Shown: positions 11,286 through 20,021, counted from the stretch's first letter. The stretch is 64,000 bases of DNA from Trichomonas vaginalis G3 (GCF_026262505.1 NC_067203.1:10788001-10852000); one strand, 5' to 3'. Made by a program: numbers and translations. Notes: a model not told the origin generated them from the letters alone.

Positions 11286-12092
11286 ATGGCAGAAGACATA
11301 GTGGTTTATACTATTACGACTAAAAACCCTGAGTCATATAATTCTATAACAACAAACTTACAAAGTCCTCAAGGACGATATTGTAAACTAACTTTAAACA
11401 CAATGACGACTAAAGCTTGTTTTGCTCTTTTGACACCAGAAGATTTTATTGTTGTGAATGGTAAAAAATACTCCTTTGAAGATACTTACTCAGATATACC
11501 ACCAACAGGTTTTGTTGACTTATTTAATACTTTAAGGACGAGTGTAACATGTGCTGCAACTAGAGCAGGTTTCATTATGTTTGGATGTCCGACTGAGTTT
11601 ACTATAAACAATATGAGCTATAATACAAAACTTATATCTGGTTTTTACTACCAACAGTTTCCTATAACAGGAAAAGGTGTCATACAAGGAATGTCTATTC
11701 CATTGACTTTAAGTACACCTATTTTATATATTGTTTCAAACTTAGGTTCAAAGTGTTATTCGAATGTCGACAGAAACTATTATGACCAAAAGATACTTAT
11801 GCGTATAAACAACACATTCTCTGCTGGTTTGCCTATTGTTCATTCGAATGCAGAGTTTTCAGCTTTAGTAAACTCAAACACTTTAGCAAACATAAACTTA
11901 ACCTTAGTTGACGCAAACTTTGTTCCTGTAAAACTTTTATGTCCTATGTATTTGTCAATGACGGCAGAAAGTTTCGAATTGGAAGATGCAACTGGTGAAA
12001 GTATTGTATTACAAGAACAACTTCAACAACAAATAGCTCAAGAACAACAAATAGCTCAAGAACAACAAATGCAACAAATAGCTCAAGAATAA
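11286..12092 (+). CDS. possible minor capsid (penton-like) protein (left arm, looks whole)
   Basis: This is a 268-residue, beta-rich protein with many T, N, S and hydrophobic alternations and a Q-rich heptad tail (repeats of QQIAQE). Its length and composition would suit a single jelly-roll minor capsid protein, which capsid-bearing elements usually carry beside the major one. This is an inference from context; I see no diagnostic motif. The tail is likely flexible. Confidence 0.4.
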   Translation: MAEDIVVYTITTKNPESYNSITTNLQSPQGRYCKLTLNTMTTKACFALLTPEDFIVVNGKKYSFEDTYSDIPPTGFVDLFNTLRTSVTCAATRAGFIMFGCPTEFTINNMSYNTKLISGFYYQQFPITGKGVIQGMSIPLTLSTPILYIVSNLGSKCYSNVDRNYYDQKILMRINNTFSAGLPIVHSNAEFSALVNSNTLANINLTLVDANFVPVKLLCPMYLSMTAESFELEDATGESIVLQEQLQQQIAQEQQIAQEQQMQQIAQE

Positions 12093-12121
12093 AAAAAATA
12101 TTTTTTTTTATTTTTATAAAA

Positions 12122-13357
12122 ATGTACAGAATAGATGTTTCAGATTTTTATGACTTCCAAGCATTCAGAAATATGTGTCCATTTCGAGACTATAACAAAG
12201 CAGTCGAGAATTTGAAACGTTTAGTCATTTATGTTGACTCTGCCCCAGAATGTTATGTTATGAAAGAATGGGATGTAGTCTTTAACAAACCTAAAGCGAC
12301 AATAGTTTCAGAACAAGAATGTAAACAGAAACTTAAGAAAATAAAAGTTGTACAAGTTGGCATGAAGATGTTAGATGCTTGGGATATCTTATTGTCAAAG
12401 TTAGAAGATTTTTCAGTTCGAGGTATAAAGTTCTATACACCTTCTCCAAACTTCTATTCTATCTTCACTGGATATAAATACGAACAAGTAGAATGGAAAG
12501 AAAATGTTATAGAAGCTTGGTTAGACCATGTCAAAGAAATTATATGCAATGGAAACGAAAGAGTCTATGAGTATATCTTATGTTGGTTTGCAAACATCTT
12601 ACAACATCCAAGTGCTAAAAATGAAACTGCTCTCATTATAATTGGAAAACAAGGAACAGGTAAGAACACTTTCTTTACAGATATTTTGTGCAAACTGTTA
12701 GAAGGTTATTCGAACCCTAATATGACAAACTTAGAAAACATCTGCGGTAAATTTAACTCTTCAATAGAGAATATGAAACTTATAGTTTGCAATGAACTTC
12801 AAAGTATAGATACAACAAAAGTTTTAAACTCAGATGCTTTGAAGAGTCTTATAACAGACAAAGTTGGAGTTGTTGAAAGAAAATATAAAGACCAAAGAGT
12901 TTGTGAAAATGTTGCAAACTTCGTTATGGTTTCAAACAATGCTGTTCCGATGAAGTTAGAAAGTTCTGACAGAAGATATGTAGTTGTCAGAACGTCAGAT
13001 TCTCATATGCAAGATACAGAATATTTTGATGACTTAGCAGAAACTTTGACATCTGACTTTTACAACCACTTGTTCTCATATTTTATGACATTAGATATTT
13101 CAAAGTTCAATCCAAGACAAATTCCACATACCGAAGAGAGACAAACATTGTTAGAAGCAAACAAGAGTGTATATGAACTGTTCATAGATGAAACTGACTT
13201 TGAGTGTTTAGATGAAAGGTCATTGTACGATTCGTATAAACAATATTGTCAAGAGTATGGTTATATGACAGCGTCTAAACGAACATTCTTGGCAAATGTC
13301 AAAAGTCTTTTAGACGTACAGAATGGTGTATATACAAAGAAAAATTTTTCTGAGTAA
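12122..13357 (+). CDS. SF3/D5-like replicative helicase (left arm, looks whole)
   Basis: The 411-residue product carries a Walker A motif GKQGTGKNT near residue 175, a Walker B-type LIVCNEL near residue 220 and a sensor-like NFVMVSNN near residue 266 followed by DRRYVVV. This is the order found in superfamily 3 helicases of the poxvirus D5 / virophage / phage-primase C-terminal type. No primase domain is evident in the N-terminal part. The last 80 residues form a winged-helix-like domain that recurs as a separate gene directly downstream. It would unwind element DNA during replication. The start is preceded by a long AT run. Confidence 0.8.
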   Translation: MYRIDVSDFYDFQAFRNMCPFRDYNKAVENLKRLVIYVDSAPECYVMKEWDVVFNKPKATIVSEQECKQKLKKIKVVQVGMKMLDAWDILLSKLEDFSVRGIKFYTPSPNFYSIFTGYKYEQVEWKENVIEAWLDHVKEIICNGNERVYEYILCWFANILQHPSAKNETALIIIGKQGTGKNTFFTDILCKLLEGYSNPNMTNLENICGKFNSSIENMKLIVCNELQSIDTTKVLNSDALKSLITDKVGVVERKYKDQRVCENVANFVMVSNNAVPMKLESSDRRYVVVRTSDSHMQDTEYFDDLAETLTSDFYNHLFSYFMTLDISKFNPRQIPHTEERQTLLEANKSVYELFIDETDFECLDERSLYDSYKQYCQEYGYMTASKRTFLANVKSLLDVQNGVYTKKNFSE

Positions 13358-13394
13358 ATTTTAAAAAAAAATATTTTTTTATCCGATAGAAAAG

Positions 13395-13739
13395 ATGACA
13401 GAAAAATTAACTTTTTACATAGCGCCACACCCTTCTTGCCCACATCTTTTTAAGCCACAATATATAGACATAGAACTAAATAGAGAAAGCGAAATTCTAC
13501 AAACAGAAGAAAGCGAAATTCCACAAACAGAAGAAACATATAGAGACCTAGATAACGAAAATGGATATGCGCTATTCTGGTTAGATTGTCCTTATGAAAT
13601 GTATGAAAAAAAGGCTTTATATGAAGAATATAGAAAATATTGTCATGAAAACGATATAAGACCAAGCTCTAGAGAAAAATTCTATGCTGGTATAAAACAT
13701 CTTTTCGAAGTTCGGAATGGCAAATATAGAAAGAAATAA
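13395..13739 (+). CDS. stand-alone copy of the helicase C-terminal domain (left arm, looks whole)
   Basis: The second half of this 114-residue protein (LYEEYRKYCHENDIRPSSRE onward) matches the helicase C-terminus (LYDSYKQYCQEYGYMTASKR onward) in spacing and pattern. About 45 bases of flanking DNA, ending in ATCCGATAGAAAAG just before the start codon, are repeated before the next gene. A tandem duplication of the helicase 3' end is the simplest origin. Its N-terminal half is short and E/T-rich. It may act as a regulator or competitor of helicase binding, which is inference. Confidence 0.65.
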   Translation: MTEKLTFYIAPHPSCPHLFKPQYIDIELNRESEILQTEESEIPQTEETYRDLDNENGYALFWLDCPYEMYEKKALYEEYRKYCHENDIRPSSREKFYAGIKHLFEVRNGKYRKK

Positions 13740-13789
13740 TTTTTCTGAGTAAATTTTAAAAAAAATATTTTTTTTATCCGATAGAAAAG

Positions 13790-14209
13790 ATGGCAAAATT
13801 CATCTCAGTAAACAAGTACATGTCAGGACTTAAAGAAGAACTAGACCCATTCACATATTTGAATGTTTACTTCTACCATTTTGAAAAGTCTTCATTCAGC
13901 AAAGTTTGGAACATCGAACCAGTTAAGTTTGCTATTGTGACTAAAAATGGTGCGAAATTTGAAGACTTAGACATAGAAGGTTTGTTAGCAGTCAAAGAAA
14001 GTTTTGACAGAAGGTTCTCAAAACTCGAAGAAGGCAAAGCATACAAACTTGTTATACCTTATGAACCAAAGAAAGCAGACGACTATGAATATTATGAGTC
14101 TAAAGTTGTAGAAGTTCAAGGTAAATTGGGTAAAAAGATTTTAGAGTCTAAGCCAGTGTTTGCTCCTAAAGAGGAAGAGAACATTGACATTGACCCAGAA
14201 ATGTTCTAA
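13790..14209 (+). CDS. possible ssDNA-binding protein with acidic tail (left arm, looks whole)
   Basis: This 139-residue protein has a compact beta-rich body and ends in a strongly acidic tail closed by a phenylalanine (EEENIDIDPEMF). Acidic tails with a terminal aromatic are typical of single-strand binding proteins such as bacterial SSB and T7 gp2.5. Its place between helicase and ATPase genes fits a replication role. The resemblance is in architecture only, so the call is tentative. It converges on the next gene with a palindromic AT terminator-like sequence between them. Confidence 0.4.
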   Translation: MAKFISVNKYMSGLKEELDPFTYLNVYFYHFEKSSFSKVWNIEPVKFAIVTKNGAKFEDLDIEGLLAVKESFDRRFSKLEEGKAYKLVIPYEPKKADDYEYYESKVVEVQGKLGKKILESKPVFAPKEEENIDIDPEMF

Positions 14210-14228
14210 AAATAAAATTTTATTTTTA
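14208..14228. terminator. palindrome between convergent element genes (left arm)
   Basis: AAAAATAAAATTTTATTTTT is a perfect palindrome placed exactly between two converging stop codons. It supplies a TAAA poly(A)-type signal on both strands and therefore can end both transcripts. The mirror copy is near 20505-20527. Confidence 0.5.
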
Positions 14229-14672
14229 CATGTCAAATTTCTTTTTCTCTGGTTCAGGTTCTTTCTTCTCTTCTTCTACTTTCTTTTCTTTCTTTTCTCT
14301 CTTCTTCTTTTCTGGTGGAGTTATGTCAAACTTCTCAGAACCATATTTTTGTAAAAGTTCTTTGTCCTTTAATAGCTCTTCTATTCTGTTTTCTATTTCA
14401 TCTTCAAGAACAGTGCATGTGTCTTCTTTGCATTCTAAGAAGTTTTGTTGGACTTCATCTCTCCAAGAGGCGTCATCTCTGTCAACAAGTCTGTCATTGA
14501 CAAATTTTAAGACTTCTCTGCTTAATGTTTTATGGTTCTTGTCATATTCCCAGAAACAGAACTTTAGAACAAATTCACCTTTCTTGTTTACACTATGTAA
14601 GATTTTATGGTCGACAGATGTTTTGCTGTCGAAAAGCTTGTCTCGAATATAGATGGCGAAATCGCTAGACAT
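14226..14672 (-). CDS. unknown 148-aa element protein with K/E-rich tail (left arm, looks whole)
   Basis: The product starts MSSDFAIYIRDKLFD, has a globular N-terminal half and ends in a long tail of alternating lysine and glutamate with prolines. The tail is likely disordered or a single charged helix. The start is 36 bases from the ATPase start on the opposite strand, so the two are divergently expressed. No family is recognised. The mirror copy at 20058-20505 is broken. Confidence 0.6.
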   Translation of the reverse strand: MSSDFAIYIRDKLFDSKTSVDHKILHSVNKKGEFVLKFCFWEYDKNHKTLSREVLKFVNDRLVDRDDASWRDEVQQNFLECKEDTCTVLEDEIENRIEELLKDKELLQKYGSEKFDITPPEKKKREKKEKKVEEEKKEPEPEKKKFDM

Positions 14673-14708
14673 TTTCTAAAAGATAAAAATTTTAATTTTT
14701 CTAAAAAT

Positions 14709-15582
14709 ATGTTAGAAAAAAAGTTTGCTGACATTGACAAGAAATTTGAGAATGTTTTAAACAAGAACAAGGTGAAGTTAGAAAATGCTCAGATAAAGCC
14801 TATACATGACAAGTTCTTATTTGCTCAGAATGGTATAACAGGTCTAATTGCACCACCTGGGTCGGGTAAGACTTTCACTTATCTTAAAATGGCTGCACAA
14901 CAACAAGAACTAGATGAGAAGAACCCATTCTATGAGTTAGTTGTCATTTGTAGTACTTCTGGTCAATTTGACCAAACCGTCAATTCGTTCAAAGATATTA
15001 TAAAGAAGTCTAAGTTAGTATGTATAAGGATACTGAGTTGTTAGATTGGATAAAGAAGTACCAAAGAAGAGTTTTGAAGTACAATGCTATAAATGAGTAT
15101 ATAAATTCGAAGTTTAAAGACCCAAATGAGGAAATGCAGAGAATATTAGAGAAGAAACACTTCAGAAACAAACAGAAAGAGATAGAATACATTTCGAAGA
15201 AATTGCAATCTTACGATTGGAAGACTTACCCTCATAGATGTCTTTTATCTTAGATGACTTTGCTTCTCATCCTTTGTTAAAGAATAGAGAACAAGATATG
15301 TGTCGAATTCTTAAGAAGCTCAGACACTTTAACATCTCAGTTGTCATTTGTGTACAGACAGCAAAGAGTTTAAGTAAGGATGTAAAGAGAATACTTACTG
15401 ACATTGTACTTTTCCCCGGATTGTCCGAAGACGATTTCATGGAACTTATGAAAGAGTCCATGGCAGGTAAGTTTGACAGACATGAACTATGGGAGAAGTA
15501 CAAAGTCATACAAGACCCTCATACTTCTTTCAGAATTCACATCTACGCAAACAAAGTTCAAATTGTAAAAAGTCAAGCTTGA
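14709..15582 (+). pseudogene. A32-like DNA-packaging ATPase (left arm, broken)
   Basis: A Walker A motif (GLIAPPGSGKT) stands in the first quarter and a Walker B-like ILDDFASHPLL further on, in the order and spacing of the FtsK/HerA-superfamily packaging ATPases of poxviruses, virophages and Polintons. The start at MLEKKFADI is chosen because it is the first ATG after the divergent gene. Its partner would be the capsid protein. The gene is broken, about two breaks; the mirror copy at 19150-20021 is broken too. Confidence 0.75.
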
Positions 15583-15601
15583 AAAATATAAGTGTTTAGT
15601 C

Positions 15602-15781
15602 TTAGTAAGATGGTAGCTTCTTAAAGCAAATACCATTGCTGAGTTTTATGTACGTGAAGAGAAGTACAATGAATTCAATTACGAGTACAATTGCAATGAC
15701 AACTAAGGCAACTATTTTTGTCTTTTGCCAGCAAGGGTACTTCTTCTCTTCCAATGGTTCGGCAGAACTATACTCACTCAT
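15602..15781 (-). CDS. small single-pass membrane protein of the element (left arm)
   Basis: The 59-residue product has a charged N-terminus, one strong hydrophobic helix (IVALVVIAIVLVIEFIVLLF) and a short basic C-terminus. The ATG at MSEYSSAEP is chosen; four more in-frame codons upstream lack an ATG. It converges on the ATPase gene with about 19 bases between stops. Small membrane proteins of this kind occur in virophages and adenovirus-like elements and may mediate membrane contact, which is inference. Confidence 0.6.
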   Translation of the reverse strand: MSEYSSAEPLEEKKYPCWQKTKIVALVVIAIVLVIEFIVLLFTYIKLSNGICFKKLPSY

Positions 15782-15854
15782 GAGAAATGCCAAAACGGTT
15801 TAATAGAAAAAGTGAAAGTTATTCTTCATTTTTTTGTATGTAAGATATGATTTT

Positions 15855-16019
15855 AGGGATTTTTTTGACGAAGTGTCAAAGTTCTCTTCGTAAAAAAATA
15901 ACAGTTATATAATGAAAAAGTGTCATTTTTTCACGATTTCAGGGATTTTTTTGACGAAGTGTCAAAGTTCTCTTCGTAAAAAAATAACAGTTATATAATG
16001 AAAAAGTGTCATTTTTTCA
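15855..16019 (+). promoter_or_regulatory. tandemly duplicated 86-bp upstream region (left arm)
   Basis: A block beginning AGGGATTTTTTTGACGAAGT occurs at 15855 and again at 15941. Each contains an ACGAAG/CTTCGT hairpin and ends in GAAAAAGTGTCATTTTTTCA, which resembles a trichomonad initiator; the second copy runs directly into a start codon. A related AAAAAGTGACATTTTTA precedes the next gene at 16255. These are likely promoters of the small downstream genes. The pair is mirrored in the right arm near 18715-18880. Confidence 0.6.
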
Positions 16020-16213
16020 TGTCCGAAGACTCGAAGGTGCAACACTTCCAAAATACCGACGAACTCAGAAGAGCAGCATGGCAGTATCTTCTTGACAACT
16101 TCTTTGAGTTCTCCAGGTACACCTTGGAAAATGCTGAAGAACTCCGACACAGAGAATTTGGAGAAATTGCACTCCAATACTACCTTGACAAACAAAGGGT
16201 AAACAAAGGGTAA
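16019..16213 (+). CDS. unknown 64-aa element protein (left arm)
   Basis: A short, charged, probably helical protein starting MSEDSKVQHF. The ATG directly after the initiator-like motif is chosen over an in-frame ATG 21 bases upstream that lies inside the motif. No family is recognised. The mirror copy at 18522-18714 is broken. Confidence 0.5.
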   Translation: MSEDSKVQHFQNTDELRRAAWQYLLDNFFEFSRYTLENAEELRHREFGEIALQYYLDKQRVNKG

Positions 16214-16254
16214 AATAAGACTAAAAACTTAACGTTTAAAAAGTGACATTTTTA

Positions 16255-16455
16255 ATGAGCTCCGAGTCACCGAGAAAACTTGGTCAGATGTTAGCAGCTT
16301 ACTTCCCTGAGGAGGATGGAAGCGTTACATACGTAAGGTTCAAAAACAACGAACCTGGAATTGCGTACCAAATTCGCAATTACATGACCATGGAAGAGTA
16401 CGAAAGGCTCCTACAAGAGAAACCAGCTCTAAACAACTCAGAAAAGAAAGAATAA
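16255..16455 (+). CDS. unknown 66-aa element protein (left arm)
   Basis: A small protein starting MSSESPRKLGQML with a compact middle (VTYVRFKNNEPGIAYQIRNY) and a charged end. The first true ATG is used. It is preceded by an initiator-like AAAAAGTGACATTTTTA and is identical in reading to the mirror copy at 18280-18480, which supports it as a real gene. The function is unknown. Confidence 0.55.
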   Translation: MSSESPRKLGQMLAAYFPEEDGSVTYVRFKNNEPGIAYQIRNYMTMEEYERLLQEKPALNNSEKKE

Positions 16456-16483
16456 AAAGTTTAACTCGTAATTGTTTATTTTT

Positions 16484-17164
16484 TTACTTGTATGGGCAAG
16501 CTGCAAGAATGAAGTCGACTATCTCAGTCTTTGTCTTGACGAGCTGGACGGCTCTTGCGAGTACGTCTGTTTTGCGGTCTCCAGCTGGTGTTTGACCTTC
16601 GTAATTGCGCATGTTCTTGAGAGCTCCAACTGTAAATGATTGTAGGATGAAGAGTCTCTCAGACTGCTTGAGGTAGTCTTCACGGTCGCGAACCGAATCT
16701 GTGGTACGAGTCGAATCGGTCGATTTGAGGGAAGAGACTGAAAGCCTGTCATCTTCCATTGGAGCTGTAGCATACTCTTTGCGTAAGCGGTTCAGACCTT
16801 CTTCGAAGTCTTGGTCTCTCTTCGATTGAGATTGGAATTGGAATTGCTGGGGTGGAGCTTGCTGGGATGGAGCTTGCTGGGATGGAGCTTGCTGGGGTGG
16901 AGCTTGCTGGGATGGAGCTTGCTGAGATTGGAATTGCTGGGGTGGAGCTTGCTGGAACATCCAAGGGTTGGGGAAGTAAGGCATAGGTTGAGGAGGAGGG
17001 TAGTTCGGGAAGCCTTGTGGTGGGTAGTAACATTGAGGTGGAAATTGGTAGTAATTTGGTGGAGGTACTTGCTGGAACTGAGGTGCAGGGGCTGGTGCTT
17101 TAGGTTCTGTAGCTTTCGGTACTTCTGGCTTTGGAAGGCATTCAGGAAGAGGAACGTCAGTCAT
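16484..17164 (-). CDS. P/Q-rich repeat protein next to the palindrome centre (left arm, looks whole)
   Basis: The product (about 226 residues from MTDVPLPEC) has a proline/tyrosine-rich first half (YYPPQGFPNYPPPQ), a tandem QQAPPQQAPS repeat that differs in number between arms, and a charged, helical C-terminal half with an S/T-rich patch. It is likely a structural or tegument-like protein. The open frame continues upstream through the palindrome centre, but that extension is of repeat-derived composition and I do not include it. Confidence 0.55.
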   Translation of the reverse strand: MTDVPLPECLPKPEVPKATEPKAPAPAPQFQQVPPPNYYQFPPQCYYPPQGFPNYPPPQPMPYFPNPWMFQQAPPQQFQSQQAPSQQAPPQQAPSQQAPSQQAPPQQFQFQSQSKRDQDFEEGLNRLRKEYATAPMEDDRLSVSSLKSTDSTRTTDSVRDREDYLKQSERLFILQSFTVGALKNMRNYEGQTPAGDRKTDVLARAVQLVKTKTEIVDFILAACPYK

Positions 17165-17588
17165 CCGTTTGTGTCCTGTCGGAAGGAAAATTTTTTCCTG
17201 TCGGATGGAAGGACTCGGAATGCCAGAAGGAAGAACTTTTCCTGTCGGAAGGAAAAATTTTTCCTGTCGGAAGGAAGAACTTTTCCTGAAGTTCGACCAA
17301 AAAGTTCTCAATTTTCGAAAATTTGAATGGTTTACGGACGGACAACTGGAAAATTTTTTCCTGTCGGAAGGAAAAATTTTTCCCTTTGTCCGGAAAAAAT
17401 TTTCCAGTTGTCCGTCCGTAAACCATTCAAATTTTCGAAAATTGAGAACTTTTTGGTCGAACTTCAGGAAAAGTTCTTCCTTCCGACAGGAAAAATTTTT
17501 CCTTCCGACAGGAAAAGTTCTTCCTTCTGGCATTCCGAGTCCTTCCATCCGACAGGAAAAAATTTTCCTTCCGACAGGACACAAACGG
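17165..17588. repeat. palindrome centre with repeated TTTTTCCTGTCGGAAGGAA motif
   Basis: About 210 bases on each side are mirror images. The arms contain several copies of a TTCCTGTCGGAAGGAA-type motif, itself nearly palindromic, and of AAAATTTTTCC. The exact axis lies between 17376 and 17377 in AAAAATTTTT. Directly flanking the axis about 13 bases on each side do not pair well (CTGTCGGAAGG against CCTTTGTCCGG), then pairing resumes perfectly. An imperfectly paired, AT-rich tip inside a perfect inverted repeat is the pattern left when a linear DNA with a covalently closed hairpin end is copied through. Confidence 0.85.
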
Positions 17589-18251
17589 ATGACTGACGTT
17601 CCTCTTCCTGAATGCCTTCCAAAGCCAGAAGTACCGAAAGCTACAGAACCTAAAGCACCAGCCCCTGCACCTCAGTTCCAGCAAGTACCTCCACCAAATT
17701 ACTACCAATTTCCACCTCAATGTTACTACCCACCACAAGGCTTCCCGAACTACCCTCCTCCTCAACCTATGCCTTACTTCCCCCCCTTGGATGTTCCAGC
17801 AAGCTCCACCCCAGCAATTCCAATCTCAGCAAGCTCCATCCAGCAAGCTCCACCCCAGCAAGCTCCATCCCAGCAAGCTCCACCCCAGCAATTCCAATTC
17901 CAATCTCAATCGAAGAGAGACCAAGACTTCGAAGAAGGTCTGAACCGCTTACGCAAAGAGTATGCTACAGCTCCAATGGAAGATGACAGGCTTTCAGTCT
18001 CTTCCCTCAAATCGACCGATTCGACTCGTACCACAGATTCGGTTCGCGACCGTGAAGACTACCTCAAGCAGTCTGAGAGACTCTTCATCCTACAATCATT
18101 TACAGTTGGAGCTCTCAAGAACATGCGCAATTACGAAGGTCAAACACCAGCTGGAGACCGCAAAACAGACGTACTTGCAAGAGCCGTCCAGCTCGTCAAG
18201 ACAAAGACTGAGATAGTCGACTTCATTCTTGCAGCTTGCCCATACAAGTAA
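17589..18251 (+). CDS. P/Q-rich repeat protein next to the palindrome centre (right arm, looks whole)
   Basis: Mirror copy of 16484-17164, about 220 residues from MTDVPLPEC, with a slightly different number of QQAP repeats, as expected of an unstable coding repeat. The C-terminal half is the same. Confidence 0.55.
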   Translation: MTDVPLPECLPKPEVPKATEPKAPAPAPQFQQVPPPNYYQFPPQCYYPPQGFPNYPPPQPMPYFPPLDVPASSTPAIPISASSIQQAPPQQAPSQQAPPQQFQFQSQSKRDQDFEEGLNRLRKEYATAPMEDDRLSVSSLKSTDSTRTTDSVRDREDYLKQSERLFILQSFTVGALKNMRNYEGQTPAGDRKTDVLARAVQLVKTKTEIVDFILAACPYK

Positions 18252-18279
18252 AAAAATAAACAATTACGAGTTAAACTTT

Positions 18280-18480
18280 TTATTCTTTCTTTTCTGAGTT
18301 GTTTAGAGCTGGTTTCTCTTGTAGGAGCCTTTCGTACTCTTCCATGGTCATGTAATTGCGAATTTGGTACGCAATTCCAGGTTCGTTGTTTTTGAACCTT
18401 ACGTATGTAACGCTTCCATCCTCCTCAGGGAAGTAAGCTGCTAACATCTGACCAAGTTTTCTCGGTGACTCGGAGCTCAT
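18280..18480 (-). CDS. unknown 66-aa element protein (right arm)
   Basis: Mirror copy of 16255-16455 with the same reading and the same initiator-like upstream motif. Confidence 0.55.
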   Translation of the reverse strand: MSSESPRKLGQMLAAYFPEEDGSVTYVRFKNNEPGIAYQIRNYMTMEEYERLLQEKPALNNSEKKE

Positions 18481-18521
18481 TAAAAATGTCACTTTTTAAA
18501 CGTTAAGTTTTTAGTCTTATT

Positions 18522-18714
18522 TTACCCTTTGTTTACCCTTTGTTTGTCAAGGTAGTATTGGAGTGCAATTTCTCCAAATTCTCTGTGTCGGAGTTCTTCA
18601 GCATTTTCCAAGGTGTACCTGGAGAACTCAAAGAAGTTGTCAAGAATACTGCCATGCTGCTCTTCTGAGTTCGTCGGTATTTTGGAAGTGTTGCACCTTC
18701 GAGTCTTCGGACAT
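18522..18714 (-). pseudogene. unknown small element protein (right arm, broken)
   Basis: Mirror copy of 16019-16213, broken here. The duplicated upstream hairpin/initiator block is also present, near 18715-18880. Confidence 0.5.
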
Positions 18715-18950
18715 GAAAAAATGACACTTTTTCATTATATAACTGTTATTTTTTTACGAAGAGAACTTTGACACTTCGTCAAAAAAATCCCTGAAATCGT
18801 GAAAAAATGACACTTTTTCATTATATAACTGTTATTTTTTTACGAAGAGAACTTGACACTTCGTCAAAAAAATCCCTAAAATCATATCTTACATACAAAA
18901 AAATGAAGAATAACTTTCACTTTTTCTATTAAACCGTTTTGGCATTTCTC

Positions 18951-19130
18951 ATGAGTGAGTATAGTTCTGCCGAACCATTGGAAGAGAAGAAGTACCCTTG
19001 CTGGCAAAAGACAAAAATAGTTGCCTTAGTTGTCATTGCAATTGTACTCGTAATTGAATTCATTGTACTTCTCTTCACGTACATAAAACTCAGCAATGGT
19101 ATTTGCTTTAAGAAGCTACCATCTTACTAA
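18951..19130 (+). CDS. small single-pass membrane protein of the element (right arm)
   Basis: Mirror copy of 15602-15781 with identical product: a charged N-terminus followed by one hydrophobic helix. Full conservation of this small frame between arms supports it as a gene. Confidence 0.6.
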   Translation: MSEYSSAEPLEEKKYPCWQKTKIVALVVIAIVLVIEFIVLLFTYIKLSNGICFKKLPSY

Positions 19131-19149
19131 GACTAAACACTTATATTTT

Positions 19150-20021
19150 TCAAGCTTGACTTTTTACAATTTGAACTTTGTTTGCGTAGATGTGAATTCT
19201 GAAAGAAGTATGAGGGTCTTGTATGACTTTGTACTTCTCCCATAGTTCATGTCTGTCAACTTACCTGCCATGGACTCTTTCATAAGTTCCATGAAATCGT
19301 CTTCGGACAATCCGGGGAAAATACAATGTCAGTAAGTATTCTCTTTACATCCTTACTTAAACTCTTTGCTGTCTGTACACAAATGACAACTGAGATGTTA
19401 AAGTGTCTGAGCTTCTTAAGAATTCGACACATATCTTGTTCTCTATTCTTTAACAAAGGATGAGAAGCAAAGTCATCTAAGATAAGAAGACATCTATGAG
19501 GGTAAGTCTTCCAATCGTAAGATTGCAATTTCTTCGAAATGTATTCTATCTCTTTCTGTTTGTTTCTGAAGTGTTTCTTCTCTAATATTCTCTGCATTTC
19601 CTCATTTGGGTCTTTAAACTTCGAATTTATATACTCATTTATAGCATTGTACTTCAAAACTCTTCTTTGTACTTCTTTATCCAATCTAACAACTCAGTAT
19701 CCTTTATACATACTAAACTTAGACTTCTTTATAATATCTTTGAACGAATTGACGGTTTGGTCAAATTGACCAGAAGTACTACAAATGACAACTAACTCAT
19801 AGATGGGTTCTTCTCATCTAGTTCTTGTTGTTGTGCAGCCATTTTAGATAAGTGAAAGTCTTACCCGACCCAGGTGGTGCAATTAGACCTGTTATACCAT
19901 TCTGAGCAAATAAGAACTTGTCATGTATAGGCTTTATCTGAGCATTTTCTAACTTCACCTTGTTCTTGTTTAAAACATTCTCAAATTTTCTTGTAATGTC
20001 AGCAAACTTTTTTTCTAACAT
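19150..20021 (-). pseudogene. A32-like DNA-packaging ATPase (right arm, broken)
   Basis: Mirror copy of the left-arm ATPase at 14709-15582, with Walker A and B motifs visible. Broken, about two to three breaks. Confidence 0.7.

Noticed and set aside
16484-18251. Reading frames of about 360 codons running through the palindrome axis on both strands
   Set aside because: The part beyond the MTDVPLPEC start is made of the TTCCTGTCGGAAGG repeats and is mirrored by the palindrome; only the MTD-started parts are kept.
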